Origin: Ashinkailepas kermadecensis
Taxonomy: Eukaryota > Arthropoda > Thecostraca > Neolepadidae
DNA: 64,000 bases
Direction of reading: 5' to 3'
Assembly (NCBI GenBank): GCA_034440615.1
Contig: JAOTOM010004339.1
Span: forward strand, 186,001 to 250,000
Positions 1 through 10,799 of the stretch are shown piece by piece. The notes below the pieces were generated by a model. That model was not told the DNA's origin, did not search any database, and saw only the letters and a program-made list of their open reading frames with translations. Position 1 is the stretch's first letter. Each line of letters begins with the position of its first letter. A program made the translations under genes and the position numbers.

Positions 1-1030
1 GAAATCTTCTCCAGTTCCTCCAGGGGACGATACATTTCCTCAGAGGGTCGCCTTCGGTGGGAAAATTCGTTGAGGGGGTGCAGGAGCTGCGCATGACAAT
101 ACTGAGGGGGCACCTTTTCCTCCGAACAGAGCGCCTTTGGCTGGAAAATTCGTTCCAAAGGGGTGGGGGAGGGTCTTTTCCGGTCGGACCGGCGCCACCT
201 TACTCTGGGGAACGGGGGTAAAGAATGCCGTGGGACGCTGGGGAATGGATCGGGACGTCGCTGCTTATCAGTTATCAGCTATCTGGACGGTACCCCAATG
301 CCGGAACACTGGATTTTGACCATGAGGGGTGCGGTTCGCCGACGCGCAGGGCCGGGCATCGTAACAAGCGGTGGGGCATAAGTTTAAATCCATACATTTC
401 AGTTTAGTGAACACACAGCAAAATGGAATGGGCGATACCTTGCATTCGAATCCAGGGATATATTATTCAGGCATAAAAGCTAGGAAATCCATTTATCGCG
501 CATTCTTACTTTCGTCGCGTTATTCACAATAGATAACCTCACGGCTTAGGATAAAATACACATAAATTGTTATATGCGTTGCAAGGAACATGAAAATACA
601 GGAGTTACGCCAAAATAGGGAAAGCAAAACTGGACTCATTTGGGCCGGATATGGTAAATACACGACTAGAAACTGCTTGAAATGGTTCTTGTTCACTCTG
701 GTGGAGCATTATTGCAAATCGCGGACCCAGGCTGCAGGGTGGGACGCATATGGTGCAAAAGATGCCTTTTATCTGATCGTATTTGCAAGGAACAGCCATG
801 CATCTATGTCGACCACTCGTCGTTGTCCTATTTCCGCCATTTAGCGGGAAAAAATGCTGATTGCATGAAATGCATCCACGCAACAACGGCTTGACGGTTA
901 TGTGAGGTACTTTTATACTCATTTAAAGAACATGACATCCCTGATTTGTTTGTTCTGGAACTGCTCCTGCCCTGTCCGCGAAGTGAAAACAAAATTGCGA
1001 GGTGTCTTCAAGAAACCTGCTAGCCCATTC
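1..1030. other. Intergenic/repeat-derived DNA without recognisable gene
   Basis: No open frame here looks like a real protein; the short frames overlap each other in several phases. The first 190 bases are G-rich, with blocks such as GGAAAATTCGTT next to runs of G. A similar G-rich block lies at about 55370-55620, so this is probably the end of a dispersed repeat. The long-TIR DNA transposon begins at about 1030. Confidence 0.5.
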
Positions 1031-1185
1031 CACGCCAAATCGACAAGTGAAGGGGCCAAAATACACCCAATGATTTATATTTTGATGAAAATAATTGTGT
1101 GGGGTTATCTGATGCACCGAATCCAGATGTGGCATTCGTAGAAAGAACAGATCAATGGTCAAGGAGTTACAGACTGAGGCAATTG

Positions 1186-1510
1186 CCGCCCCGGTACCGC
1201 AGTTGGTAAGAGCGCTGGCCTGCACTGGTCTTCCCTGTCCTGGCAACGCAGGGTCCGAGTCGCTTCACGCGCTCGCATTTAGCCCCCGGCTGGGAGGGTC
1301 AGTTGGCAGCTGGCCCGATAAGGCCGGGGACGAGGTACCGGGCGGCCGTGTCTGTACATTGACGGCACGTTAAACTTTCGGTCTAAATTCTGCCGTTGAA
1401 CTGGAGTTCATGGATCGGGTGGTGGGGCCGGGGTTCACGCAACAAGCTCTGCTTAGCAATAGAACCCTGGTTCATAAAGCCATCCCAGCAAGAATTCGGA
1501 TTACCTTTTT
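1186..1510 (+). mobile_element. tRNA-like insertion (possible SINE) inside the left TIR
   Basis: This segment interrupts terminal-repeat sequence that is continuous in the other copies (compare 6180-6230). It begins with a polymerase III type A-box-like stretch (ACCGCAGTTGGTAAGAGCG) at about 1197-1215. A degenerate B-box-like GGGTCCGAGTCGC follows about 40 bases later, at 1251-1263. A non-tRNA body with GGCCGGGGACGAGG follows. No clean target-site duplication was found, so the limits are approximate and the SINE assignment is an inference. Confidence 0.4.
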
Positions 1511-2325
1511 TAAATGTGATAGCTCACCTAACAAGGGTGTCTTTTAAGGTGTTTGAGTCAATAAAGAACGATCCGAATTATGCAAACGTATGTATTGGTG
1601 AACTCACAATAATCCACTGCATCTTTTGGCTCTTTCGGAATTTTCCTTTACGGGCTATTTGAAACGTGACATCGTGACCTAAGGGCACACGACCTACTTT
1701 AACTTTCGCAACAATCACAATGCGATCTTAAAATAGAACAAAACTGAAGTTCGATATTTTATCTCTCGAAGCAAGTAATTAAAAAACAGGGTTTTGCACC
1801 TAAAACTCTATATATTCGCTCTAAATTAGGCAGGTATGGATATTTTTGCTCTAGTGTACCAGTTCCTGTTTTAATATGTCTCTAAAACGGTACATCACTG
1901 AACTATAAGCCTGTTCACGATCAAGGAACGTGCTGGGATGAAAACATTGGTAATCTGAGCCCGAGTGTTGTGTTGCAGAAGTATTCGAACACGTGATGTC
2001 AAAGGTTAAACAGATACGACAATTTCTACAAATTGTGTTAGTAGACGATTTATAAGTCCTACCTTGCGATGAATTACAAGGAGAGGCATCCACAACACAG
2101 CAACCACATTATGATCACAGAGAAACCTTTCGCTCAACCATTTATTGCACCTCGAAAGTAAAAATATCTGCGAATGTTGTGAAATATCCGGAAGGGCATA
2201 AACATCAGGTGGCGCCGTGTTTGGGTGCCCAGTGCTCACTGCTCACTCTGACTGACCGTGCTGCCTGTGAAGCCAGGCAATTCTGAGGGTGTCGGACACA
2301 GACAAGGTGAAAGCAAAGCTATTTT

Positions 2326-3660
2326 ATGAGTCTGACCAGATCAGCCGCATGTGTCTGGGCAAGACCGACTGTATCACGGTGTGACAGGCTGATGGAACCA
2401 AAAGTAGAGTTCCGAAAAGGCTTGTTTTGGGAAACTTGTGCGAAATATATGATCTATGCGAGGAGAGCACTGAAAACCCTCGCACCGGCTTCTTACCCTT
2501 TGCCGTCCTTCGTCCGAAGCATTCCGTCTTGGCAGGCAGCAGTAGGACGCAATCGGTGTGGGTGCGCACTAATCAGCAAAACCCGAAACTGTTCATATCC
2601 GCCCTCGGCCTTCCCGGTCTCAAAGGCCGTGACCTCCTCAATCACGCTGTATGTGGCAAGGAAAACCGTGATTGTATGATGCACAACTGTGAGGACTGCC
2701 CTGGTGAAGATGAACTTTCTAAGGATTATCCTCACGGACAAATCAGGAGAAGAGAGATTCAGCCACAGATGATGACATGGATAATGAGATTAGGTACAGA
2801 CAGTGGATGAGCATGCATCAATGTGCACTCGTAAAAATAGTGTAGACCAAAGAGGAAAGCATGAGATATTTGACCCAGCAAGCCGTTAAGCCGACCAGAC
2901 ACCACATTGTGGCTAACAAACAAGGTCAGTACTTTACCTACGCAAAGGCTACTGGCAAGGAGGGCGAAGCGATTGTCCAGTGCGATGTCGCTGAAATATC
3001 CATTTCTGGTGCAGGATGTAGCTCAAGGCTTCTACTGGGATTCGTCCCTGTGTACGGGGTACCAGTTTGTAGTGTACTGGCGTGAGGACGAGGTACTGTG
3101 CCATCAGAGCACAGTACCATCAGAGCTGCATCTCTGACGGCACAAAGCATAACACCGACATGGTGCATGCGTTCCTGCAATGGCTTATCCCAGAAATTCG
3201 GACTGCAGTACCTGATCTCCAAGGATATTTATTTCAGATACGGCAGTGCCGCACAGTATACGAATCAGCATAACTGCATCAATATGTGTTACCGTCAGAC
3301 ATATTTTTGGGTACCCTGTAAGTGGCATTTTTGGTCGCATCCCATGGCAAGAGCGTTTACGACGGTATCGGGGACACAGCCAAGCGTGTCGCCGCTCAAG
3401 AGAGCCTCAAGCGCCCGCTTAGCAACCAGGTACTGACGAAGGAGGACATGTTTGAATATCTGTCGCACAAGCTTGACAACGGCATCAAGTTCATAGTTGA
3501 ATCAAAGCCGGAGTCAATTAACGCGAAGACCCACCTCATCGAGCGCTTCTCGAAAGCCGTCACGGCGAATGGAGCACAGGGGTACCACAAGTTCGCACCA
3601 GTGACACACAGAACCGAAATAGTTAATTAACTGTCTACCGATGCGGCGCGTGTGTTAATG
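2326..3660 (+). pseudogene. Degenerate transposon ORF, copy 1 ('SHGKxxxDGIG' family)
   Basis: This is a broken coding region spread over several frames. Recognisable blocks in order are CLGKTDC near 2350, LRPKHSVLAGSSRTQSV (about 2508-2560), HNCEDCPGEDEL (about 2683-2718), VQDVAQGFYWDSS (about 3014-3052), VVYWREDEVLCHQS (about 3067-3110), HAFLQWLIPEIRTAVPDLQ (about 3166-3222) and SHGKSVYDGIGDTAKR (about 3340-3390) followed by SLKRPLSNQ. From memory, these blocks match a multicopy arthropod/mollusc protein family whose intact members carry a QCDFAENY-type block, an SDG-AQYKN block and the SHGK-DG block. The acidic residues suggest a DDE-like transposase, but I cannot name the superfamily. Frameshifts and stops make this copy non-functional. 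Confidence 0.6.
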
Positions 3661-5305
3661 GTAGCTAGGTGACATGAGACGAGTTAGTGTGCGCCCTGAT
3701 ACATATTTTTTGTTGTTATTATCGCAGCGAGAGAACATCAGTCTGCATTTGGATTCTGACAAGGTATGAGATGATCTGCAGATCTGTAGATCATCACATT
3801 GCATTGCATTATAATACTGTACTGCAACACCTAATTGTATTGCATCGCATTGTGTAATTGTGCTACTTCAATTTTATTACGCTGATGTAGACAGCTCACG
3901 TTCAAATTCGGTTCATTTCAAACTCAACATGTCTCAATGAATGCGTCCGCACCAAATTTGTTCTCAAACAGTTCACGATGACTACACTTACGCGTTCATG
4001 ACGTTCATCGTGTTCATCAATGACGTTCACCTTTTCGGTTCCAGAATGTGGGGTTTGAAACACAAGAAAGTTGATATTACAGTGGTTGGCGGAGTTATAA
4101 TCCATTCAGTATTGTCGGTGAAATATGATAGTACATTTTTGATATGCTGGCATTGGTGCAGAAATATATTGTATCAGGTGAAAAATTGATGTTTCTGTTC
4201 TTCCTACAAGTCACGATCTAGGATTTCACAAATCACCCTTCGTCGCTTCTGCATTTCCAGAATAGCATTGTGACACTCTCGAAGGTCAAACTAGGTCACG
4301 TTATCTTAGGTCACAAGTTTACGGTTTAAAAAAATGCGTGAACAGAAATTTCGAAACAGACACAAGATGCAGTGGATCATGACGAGTTCAGCGATATATA
4401 AATTTGTGCAATTCGTGCTACTCTTCATTGAGTTCCAGGCCTCCAGAGTTCCGTGACCACTAAAATGTGTCCGAGGCTATAACTCCTTAACCGTTGCTCG
4501 GATCTTTCTCAAAATTGCATAGCAGCTGGAATATAGTGACAAAGTTACTCTATATGAGTATTTTCCTTGGAATATGAAGTGTAGGCTGTTATTTTGGCCT
4601 CTTCACTTGTCAATTTGTCGTGGAATGGGCCACTTACTACAATTCGTAGGCATTTCTGCCATTTCTGTTTAGCCCTTGACCTCACGAGTTAGAACACTTG
4701 TGCAACATAACACTCTATCAGATGACTAACATTATCATTCCCTCACGTGCCTCGAACGTCAAAAGACTTGTATTTCAGTAACATGCCGTTCTAAAGACAT
4801 CATAACAGGCCACGATAAACTAGCATAAAAGCAACCATGCATGTCTAATTTAGAACGGATATGTAGAGTTTTAGGGACAAAACACCATTTTATGTTTTAC
4901 TCCGAAAGATAAAATATCGAACTTTATTTCTGCACTTTTTCAAATCGCAATGTGACAGTCCCGAAGGTTAAATTAGGTCATTTAAGTAACGATGTCACGA
5001 TTTCAAAGAACCCGTGAGCGAAAATTCAGCAAAAACTGAAGTATGCAGTGGAATGTTGTGAGTTCACCGATATATGCTTTTGCATAATTCGGTTTGTTCT
5101 TCATTGTGTTAAGGACCTCAAAATACACCATTGTTAGGTGGCATCTCAGAAATGCCAGAGGCTATAGCTCCTTGACCATTGACCGGATCTTTCTAAAAAC
5201 GGCATAGCTGGATTTAGTGCATCAGATAACATAAAACAATTATTTTAATCAGAATATAAAATATTGGGTGTTAACATCTTGTCGATTTGTTGTGGATGGG
5301 CCTGC

Positions 5306-6065
5306 TGTAGATTCAGCCATGTCGAGACAAAAAGTTGACATTATGACACAAAATGTACATGAAAGCTGTGAACAGCCACCAAGTTTCGTGGAGCTACTCC
5401 TAATAGCAATTGAGATTGAAAAGCATGAAGAAGGGAGTGGGACTGAATCAGCATCATAAGGAATCAGGGTAAGACTAGGCAAAGTATATGCTTTCGTTAG
5501 CACGGGATAAACATGGTAAACATTGACATTAGTGCACACTCGAAGATGGGTGCTTTGGGCTGCGATGAATCTTGCGCACCGTACATGCGATGCATGGGTT
5601 CCACAGGAATCAAATGGAATAGCGCAGTGGACCAAGTTAATTATCACATACCTGTAAATCTTACCATGGCCATCCTTGTACAGCAAACTACGGAAACACA
5701 CCATCCATTATAGCTCAATGAGGCTAGTATCTCATAACATTGCCCGATCTTTCTGAACAGCACTGGTTTTGGTGTTGCAAGTGGGAATGGCTTGCAATAG
5801 TGGTGAAATATGCTTGTACGATTTCTTGTGTTATTGCTGTTGATATTGCACAAGTCTCGTGCTCACACTTTCAATCATAAGTGCTCTCTCATACAGTGCA
5901 TCAGTACTAAAGGTATTCTGGTCAGAAAATTTTCAGGTTGATAAGTGTAGATGATAAATTAGCATTAGCAGTCACCAACCAGGGTGTCTGAACCATCACA
6001 ACCCACCCCGGATCTGCAGCCATATGCAGTGGACATCAGATTGTCTGCATTTTCTCCTTAGGCCC
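5306..6065. other. Spacer between the two long-TIR elements
   Basis: No gene recognised. The longest open frames (for example minus-strand 5249-5704) show no family resemblance and overlap terminal-repeat sequence at one end. Confidence 0.4.
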
Positions 6066-7059
6066 ATTCCACAACAACTCGAGAACACCCGATATCATAT
6101 ATTTCGATGAAAATATTTGTATGGGGTTACCTGATGCGTCGAATCCAGCTATAACTCCTTGGCAGGTCAACGGTCAAGGAGTTATAGTCTCGGGCATTTC
6201 TGAGATGTCACCAAACAAGGGCGTCTTTTCAGGTCCTCAGTACAATGAAGAACAATCCGAATTGTGCAAAAGTATATATCGTTGAACTCACAATAATCCA
6301 CTGCATCTTTTGGCTCTTTCGAAATTTTCCTTTGCCGGACATTTGAAATCGTGACATCGTGACCTAACATAACGTGACCCACTTTAACTATCGGGACAGT
6401 CACAATGCGATTTGAAAAGCGCAGAAATGTAGTCCGATATATTATCTTTCGATAATATATCGTTATCGATATATTTCGATATTTGAAATTATATATATTT
6501 ATATATTTTATATATAAGAATATATTTTAAATATACAATATATTTTAAAAAAATAGGGGTTTGCCCCTAAAAATATAAATATCCGTTCAAAATTAGGCAT
6601 GCATGGTTGTTTATGCGCTAGTTTATCGTGGCCTGTTTTATTATTGGTTAGCACAGTATATTACTGAAATACAAGTCTTTTGATGCTCGTGGCACGTATC
6701 CCATCACGTGCAAGTATTCCATCACGATGAGTAATCCCATTAATCTTGAACTGCTTGAGAACAAATTTGGCACGGACGCATCCATTGACACATGCTGAGC
6801 CTAAACTGAATCGCATTGTATCATGAGCCGTCTACATCGGTGTAATAAAATAAAGTAACAGAATTACACAATGCAATGCAATACCATAATTTGCTACAGT
6901 GCAGCATTATAATGCAACGCAATGCAATGATCTACAGATGTGCAGATCATCCCATACCTTGTCAGAATCCCAGTTCAGACTGACGATCCGTCACTGCGAT
7001 AATATTAATCAACACAATCTGTATCAGCGCGCACACCAACACGTCTCACTTCACCCAAC

Positions 7060-8500
7060 CTCCATTAACACACGCCCCGCATCGGTAGGCAGTTCATAAA
7101 CTATTACTGTGCTGTGGGTCAATGGTGCGAACTTGTGGTACCCATGTGTTTCTTTCACCGTGATGGCTTTCGGGAAGCGCTCGGTGAGGTGGGTCGTGAC
7201 GTCCATTGCCTCCTGCTTTGATACAAATATGAATGTGATGCAGCTGGCTAGCTTGTGCGACACATACTCAAACATATCCTCCGCCGTCAGTATCTGATTG
7301 TTAAGCGAGCGCTTCAGGCTCTCTTGAATCGCGGCACGCTTTGGCTGTGCCCCTGATGCCGTCGCAAGCGTCCATACCATGATATGTGACAAAAAAGCCA
7401 CTCACAGGGTCCCCCAAAATCTGCCTGATGGTGACATACATTAACGAAGTCATGTTTATTTTTATACTGCCGTCTGTGAAATACATATTTTTGGAGGTCA
7501 GGTACTGCGGTCCGAATTTCTGGGATATGCCGTTGCAGGAACGCATGCACCATGTCAGTGTTGTGCATTGTGCCGTCAGAGATACAGCAGTAGCTCTGAT
7601 GGCACAGTACCTCGTCCTCACGCCAGTACACTACAAACGGGTGCCCCGTACACAGGGACGAATCCCAGTGGAAGCCTTGAGCTACATCCTACACCACAAA
7701 TTAATAATTGTCGGCGAAATCGTACTAGGCAATCACTTCACCCTCCTTGGCAATAGCCTTTGCGTAGGTGAAGTGCTGGCCTTGTTTGTCAGCCACAAAG
7801 TGGTGTTTGATCAGCTTCACGGTTTGCGGGCTGAAATATCGCATGCTTCCCTCTTTGGTCTAAACTATTCCTGCGAGTGTACAGCGATGCGTGCTCATCC
7901 ACTGTTTGTACCTAATATAATTATACCAGTCATCATCTGGGGCTAAATCACCTTCACTCTCTTCTCCTAATTTGTCCGCGAGCACTTAGAAAGTTCATTA
8001 CCCCGTCTTCACCAGGGCAGTCCTCAGTTGTGCATCATGCAATCACGGTTTTCAAGTTGTCACATACACACACATGCGAAATACAGCGTGATCGAGGAGG
8101 TTACGGTATTTGAGACCGGGAAGGCCGAGAGCGGATATGAGCAGTTTTTGGTTTTGATAAGTGCACATGCCCACCGAGTGCGTCCCACTGCTGCCTGCCA
8201 AGACACAATGCTTCGGATGAAGGGCACCAAAGGTTAAGAAGCCGGTGCGAGGGTTTTCAGAGTTTTGCTTGTATATATCATATATCTCACACAAATTTTA
8301 CAAAGCAAACCTTTTCTGAACTATACTTTTGGTTCCATCAACCTGTCGCACCGTGACACGGTCGGTCTTGCCGAGACACATTCGGCTGAACTGATCAGAC
8401 TCATAAAATAGCTATACTTTCACCTTGACTGCGTCCGACACCATCAGAAATTTCCTCGCTTCACAGGCAGCATGTTCAGCGGAAGTGTGCAGTGAGCACT
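7060..8500 (-). pseudogene. Degenerate transposon ORF, copy 2 ('SHGKxxxDGIG' family)
   Basis: Minus-strand homologue of the plus-strand ORF at 2326-3660, broken by stops and frameshifts. Visible blocks, reading down from 8500, are CLGKTD near 8370, LHPKHCVLAGSSGTHSVG (about 8165-8220), VVYWREDEVLCHQS near 7600, HAFLQRHIPEIRTAVPDLQ (about 7495-7550), YKNKHDFVNVCHHQADF (about 7415-7470), an SLKRSLNNQILTAEDMFEYV block (about 7262-7320) and FPKAITVKETHGYHKFAP (about 7125-7180). It is better preserved than copy 1 around the CHHQ block and complements it elsewhere. Probable transposase of the surrounding long-TIR element; the function is inferred from context only. Confidence 0.6.
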
Positions 8501-9057
8501 GGGCACCCAAACACGGTGCCACCCCTTGTTTGTGCCCTCCCTGATATTTCACTACGTTCGTAGATTTTTATTTTCGCGATGTTATAAATGGTTGTAGAAA
8601 TGGTTTCTCGGTTATCGGAATGTGATTGATATATTGTGGATGCTTCTCTCTCCTTGTAATTCATGGTAAGGTATGACTCAGAAATCATCTACTACCACAA
8701 TTTGGCGACATTTCTGCCATTTTGTTTGACCCTTGACCTCACGAGTTAGAACACTTGTGCAACACAACATTCAAGATCAGATGACTAACATTATCCTCCC
8801 ATCATGTGTCTCGAACGCCAAAAGCATTGCATTTCAGCAATATACCGTTCTAAATACATATTCATATAGATCACGATAAACTAGCGCGAAAACATCATGC
8901 ATGCCTAATATTAAACGGATATGTATAATTTTAAGAGCAAAACCATATTTTTTAAAACTTTATTTCTATTCTAACTATATTCTAATTTTATCTAAGAAAG
9001 ATTCTATCGAACTTTATTTATGCACTTCTTTAAATCGCATTGTGACTGTCCCGGAAG

Positions 9058-9216
9058 GTGGTGGTTGTTGGTTTTACGACACGTCGACCGTTGAGTCATG
9101 TAACGTCGCCAATCTCTCACGCCGATTGGTCGCGGGCGAAGAGCAGCGACAGATGAGACTTGAACCCACCTTTCGATTGTGAGACGGGCAACTTACCCCT
9201 AGATTACTCGTCCCCC
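9058..9216 (-). mobile_element. tRNA-derived SINE, family 1 (older copy)
   Basis: Minus-strand copy of the roughly 166-bp SINE that is best seen at 44997-45162. The 5' tRNA-like part lies at the high-coordinate end (GGGGGACGAGTAATCTAGGG read on the minus strand) and the tail at about 9060-9085. It has lost one arm of the B-box neighbourhood and has no clear target-site duplication, so it looks older than the other three copies. It sits inside a terminal repeat of the DNA transposon. Confidence 0.75.
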
Positions 9217-9863
9217 TTTTTGTAAAATAGGTCACCTGTCCTAAGGTCACGATGTCACGATTTCAAATATCCAGTAAACGATAATTTTGAAATAGCCAAA
9301 ATATACAGTGGGTCATTGTGAGTTCACCGATATGTACTTTTGCACAATTCAGATGGTTCTTCATTGAATTATAGTCCTAAAAAGACACCCTTATTGGGTC
9401 ACATCTAAAGAATGCCCGAGGCTATAACTCCTTGACCGTTGACCTGATCTTTCTAAAAATGGCACAGCTGGATTCGGCGCATTAGATAACCCCACACAAA
9501 TATTTTAATCAAAATATATAATATTGAGTGTTATTTTGGCCCTTTCAATTGTCGATTTGTCGTGGAATTGCCCATTCCATATGGCGGCATTGGTAAATTT
9601 CATTCGGTTTGATTTGAAGAGCACACTCAAGAAGAGCTAGCTTGGATTTCATATGAACGTATTGTGATATACTGGTGCAAAACACTATTTCTCTCTTCGT
9701 TCCAGTTGTGATTTCAATTCAGGTTGGTTGTGATAAGAACGTTCCGTCGTGATCCCTCTGCCTTCCCCGCTGATCCTCGATTCCTCTGGCAGCGATATTG
9801 ACATGCAGATTCCGAGACCTCCGCCTCCGGTTTACAGTATACAGTATACAGTGTACACTATAT

Positions 9864-9864
9864 A

Positions 9865-9900
<36 letters not shown>

Positions 9901-9994
9901 TGTATGTATGTATGTATGTATGTATGTATGTATGTACATACGTACGTATGTATGTATGTATGTATGTATGTTTGTATGTATGTATGTATGTATG

Positions 9995-10070
<76 letters not shown>
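9864..10070. repeat. Compound microsatellite (TATG)n then (TA)n
   Basis: About 130 bp of TATG/TGTA repeats with a few ACGTACG interruptions run into about 70 bp of pure TA. It lies about 135 bp downstream of the end of Fuzzy exon E (minus strand). Open frames across it that read IYIYIY or MYVCMYVC are artefacts of the repeat. Confidence 0.95.
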
Positions 10071-10072
<2 letters not shown>

Positions 10073-10203
10073 GGATACCGGTCCATGGCCCAATTCGACC
10101 TGGAAGCCTCCCAGGCCAGCCGGTGACTCAGCTTGATCTGCAAAAACCTCATCCCAGCCAGGCTGGCAACCACTGTCCTTGTTCGGCGCCCGCCTGAACT
10201 GAC

Positions 10204-10403
10204 CCGTGTACGGCTGGGTCCAGCAGGACGGAGGTGGGGAAGCCGCGTGGGTGCACCACCTCCTGTTGGCGCACCGTCTCCAGCACGGGTCCCCAGTGGC
10301 GCACCGTCTGGCGCTCCAACTCTTCCAGCGACGGTGTCGGTCCGCACAGTAGAACCACATCGGAGCCCTCAGAGAGCCGGCACACCAGCAGACGAAACGG
10401 CAC
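10204..10403 (-). CDS. fuz: Fuzzy (planar cell polarity effector), exon E
   Basis: Internal exon of about 66 codons on the minus strand. It starts after the acceptor CCCGTCAG at 10404-10411 and probably ends at 10204 before a GTCAGT donor. The frame opens with [13 protein letters not shown], then [14 protein letters not shown], then [14 protein letters not shown]. This parallels vertebrate FUZ, whose corresponding blocks read LCLLCGPSPPLSQL and LPSGFPLHTDILG. Exon D ends in SPH and this exon begins VPFRLL, reproducing the vertebrate SPTVPHRLL junction in phase 0. FUZ is a CPLANE component acting in planar cell polarity and ciliogenesis, with longin-type folds. The donor is non-consensus (GTCAGT), so the 3' edge is less certain than the 5' edge. 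The acceptor and first codons are duplicated about 80 bp upstream. The exon that should follow, encoding the C-terminal longin region, was not found. Confidence 0.8.
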
Positions 10404-10545
10404 CTGACGGGTCGCCAGGGTCACGATAGCAGCACCACATGCGAGCTCTCAGAAAGCAGGCACACCAGCAGACAAAACGGCACCTCACGAGTTACCGGCG
10501 TCACAACAGCACTACGTCGGAGCTCTCGGAGTCGCAACGTTAAAC
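10310..10545. repeat. 80-bp tandem duplication of the exon E acceptor and 5' coding edge
   Basis: The block containing ACACCAGCAGAC and CGGCACCT occurs at 10382 and again at 10462 (80 bp apart), with a third partial start at about 10518 (CGGAGCTCTC, also at 10361 with one change). The unit spans the 3' splice site and the first roughly 15 codons of Fuzzy exon E. The second copy still carries an AG (GAG) at the equivalent acceptor position. Confidence 0.85.
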
Positions 10546-10583
10546 ATCCGAGCGGAACATCGAGACGCCACGGACACACTCAC

Positions 10584-10784
10584 GTGTGGACTCTTGACGG
10601 GCAGGAAGATCGAGACATCTCGGGCGGCAGCTGAGCCGCGCGCGGCGCGCACGTACAGCGCCAGTAGGCACTGCTCGCGAGTGGTCAGCTGGCTCCAGTT
10701 GTGCGTGGCGACCGCCAGGCGGCCGTGCACCAGCAGACAGCCGTACGTGGAGTCGGCCGACTCGGTCACCAGCTCTAGCGCCAG
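10584..10784 (-). CDS. fuz: Fuzzy (planar cell polarity effector), exon D
   Basis: Internal exon of exactly 67 codons, phase 0 at both ends. The acceptor is CTGCCGACAG ending at 10785 and the donor is CAC|GTGAGTG starting at 10583. It begins LALELVTESADSTYG, continues CLLVHGRLAVATHNW and ends ARDVSIFLPVKSPH. Vertebrate FUZ has the same spacing: ALSGFAEAAGTTF, then VSGRVVAATEGW, then ARDYPVYLPHGSP. The match without gaps from the exon C/D junction onward (LQ|LALELV against LQEALSG) supports the chosen acceptor over an earlier in-frame AG. It encodes part of the middle longin region of the CPLANE subunit. GC content is far above that of the flanking DNA. The D-E intron is only 180 bp, whereas the upstream intron carries a roughly 1.1-kb minisatellite that starts about 15 bp from this exon. 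Confidence 0.9.
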
Positions 10785-10799
10785 CTGTCGGCAGCGGTC

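Larger units (their letters stand above)
1030..5305 (+). mobile_element. Decayed long-TIR DNA transposon, copy 1 (plus strand)
   Basis: The left terminal repeat begins near ATTCCACGCCAAATCGACAA (about 1026-1045) and runs to about 2100, interrupted by a tRNA-like insert at about 1186-1510. A decayed coding region follows at about 2326-3660, then a spacer rich in GCATTGCATT (about 3790-3860). The right side carries two inverted copies of the terminal repeat, one ending at about 4630 (TGTCGTGGAATGGGCC) and a fuller one at about 4640-5305. The same modules occur in mirror order at 6066-9585, which identifies the unit as one element. The doubled right end suggests a solo terminus or a second insertion. 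The boundaries are read by eye. Confidence 0.65.
6066..9585 (-). mobile_element. Long-TIR DNA transposon, copy 2 (minus strand), both ends present
   Basis: One terminal repeat occupies about 6066-6720 and the other, inverted, about 8690-9585. Both read inward from ATTCCACRACAA and share GGGGTTATCTGATGC-, GTCAAGGAGTTATAG- and ACAAGGGTGTCTTTT-type blocks. The second terminal repeat is split by a tRNA SINE (9058-9216). Between them are the GCATTGCATT-rich spacer (about 6860-6960) and a decayed coding region on the minus strand (7060-8500). The order of modules mirrors copy 1, so together the two copies make a large imperfect inverted repeat. Terminal repeats of roughly 650-750 bp are unusually long for a cut-and-paste element. 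Confidence 0.65.

Noticed and set aside
9719..10360. Long overlapping frames reading IYIYIY and MYVCMYVC
   Set aside because: They are produced by the TATG/TA microsatellite, and all phases are open for the same reason.
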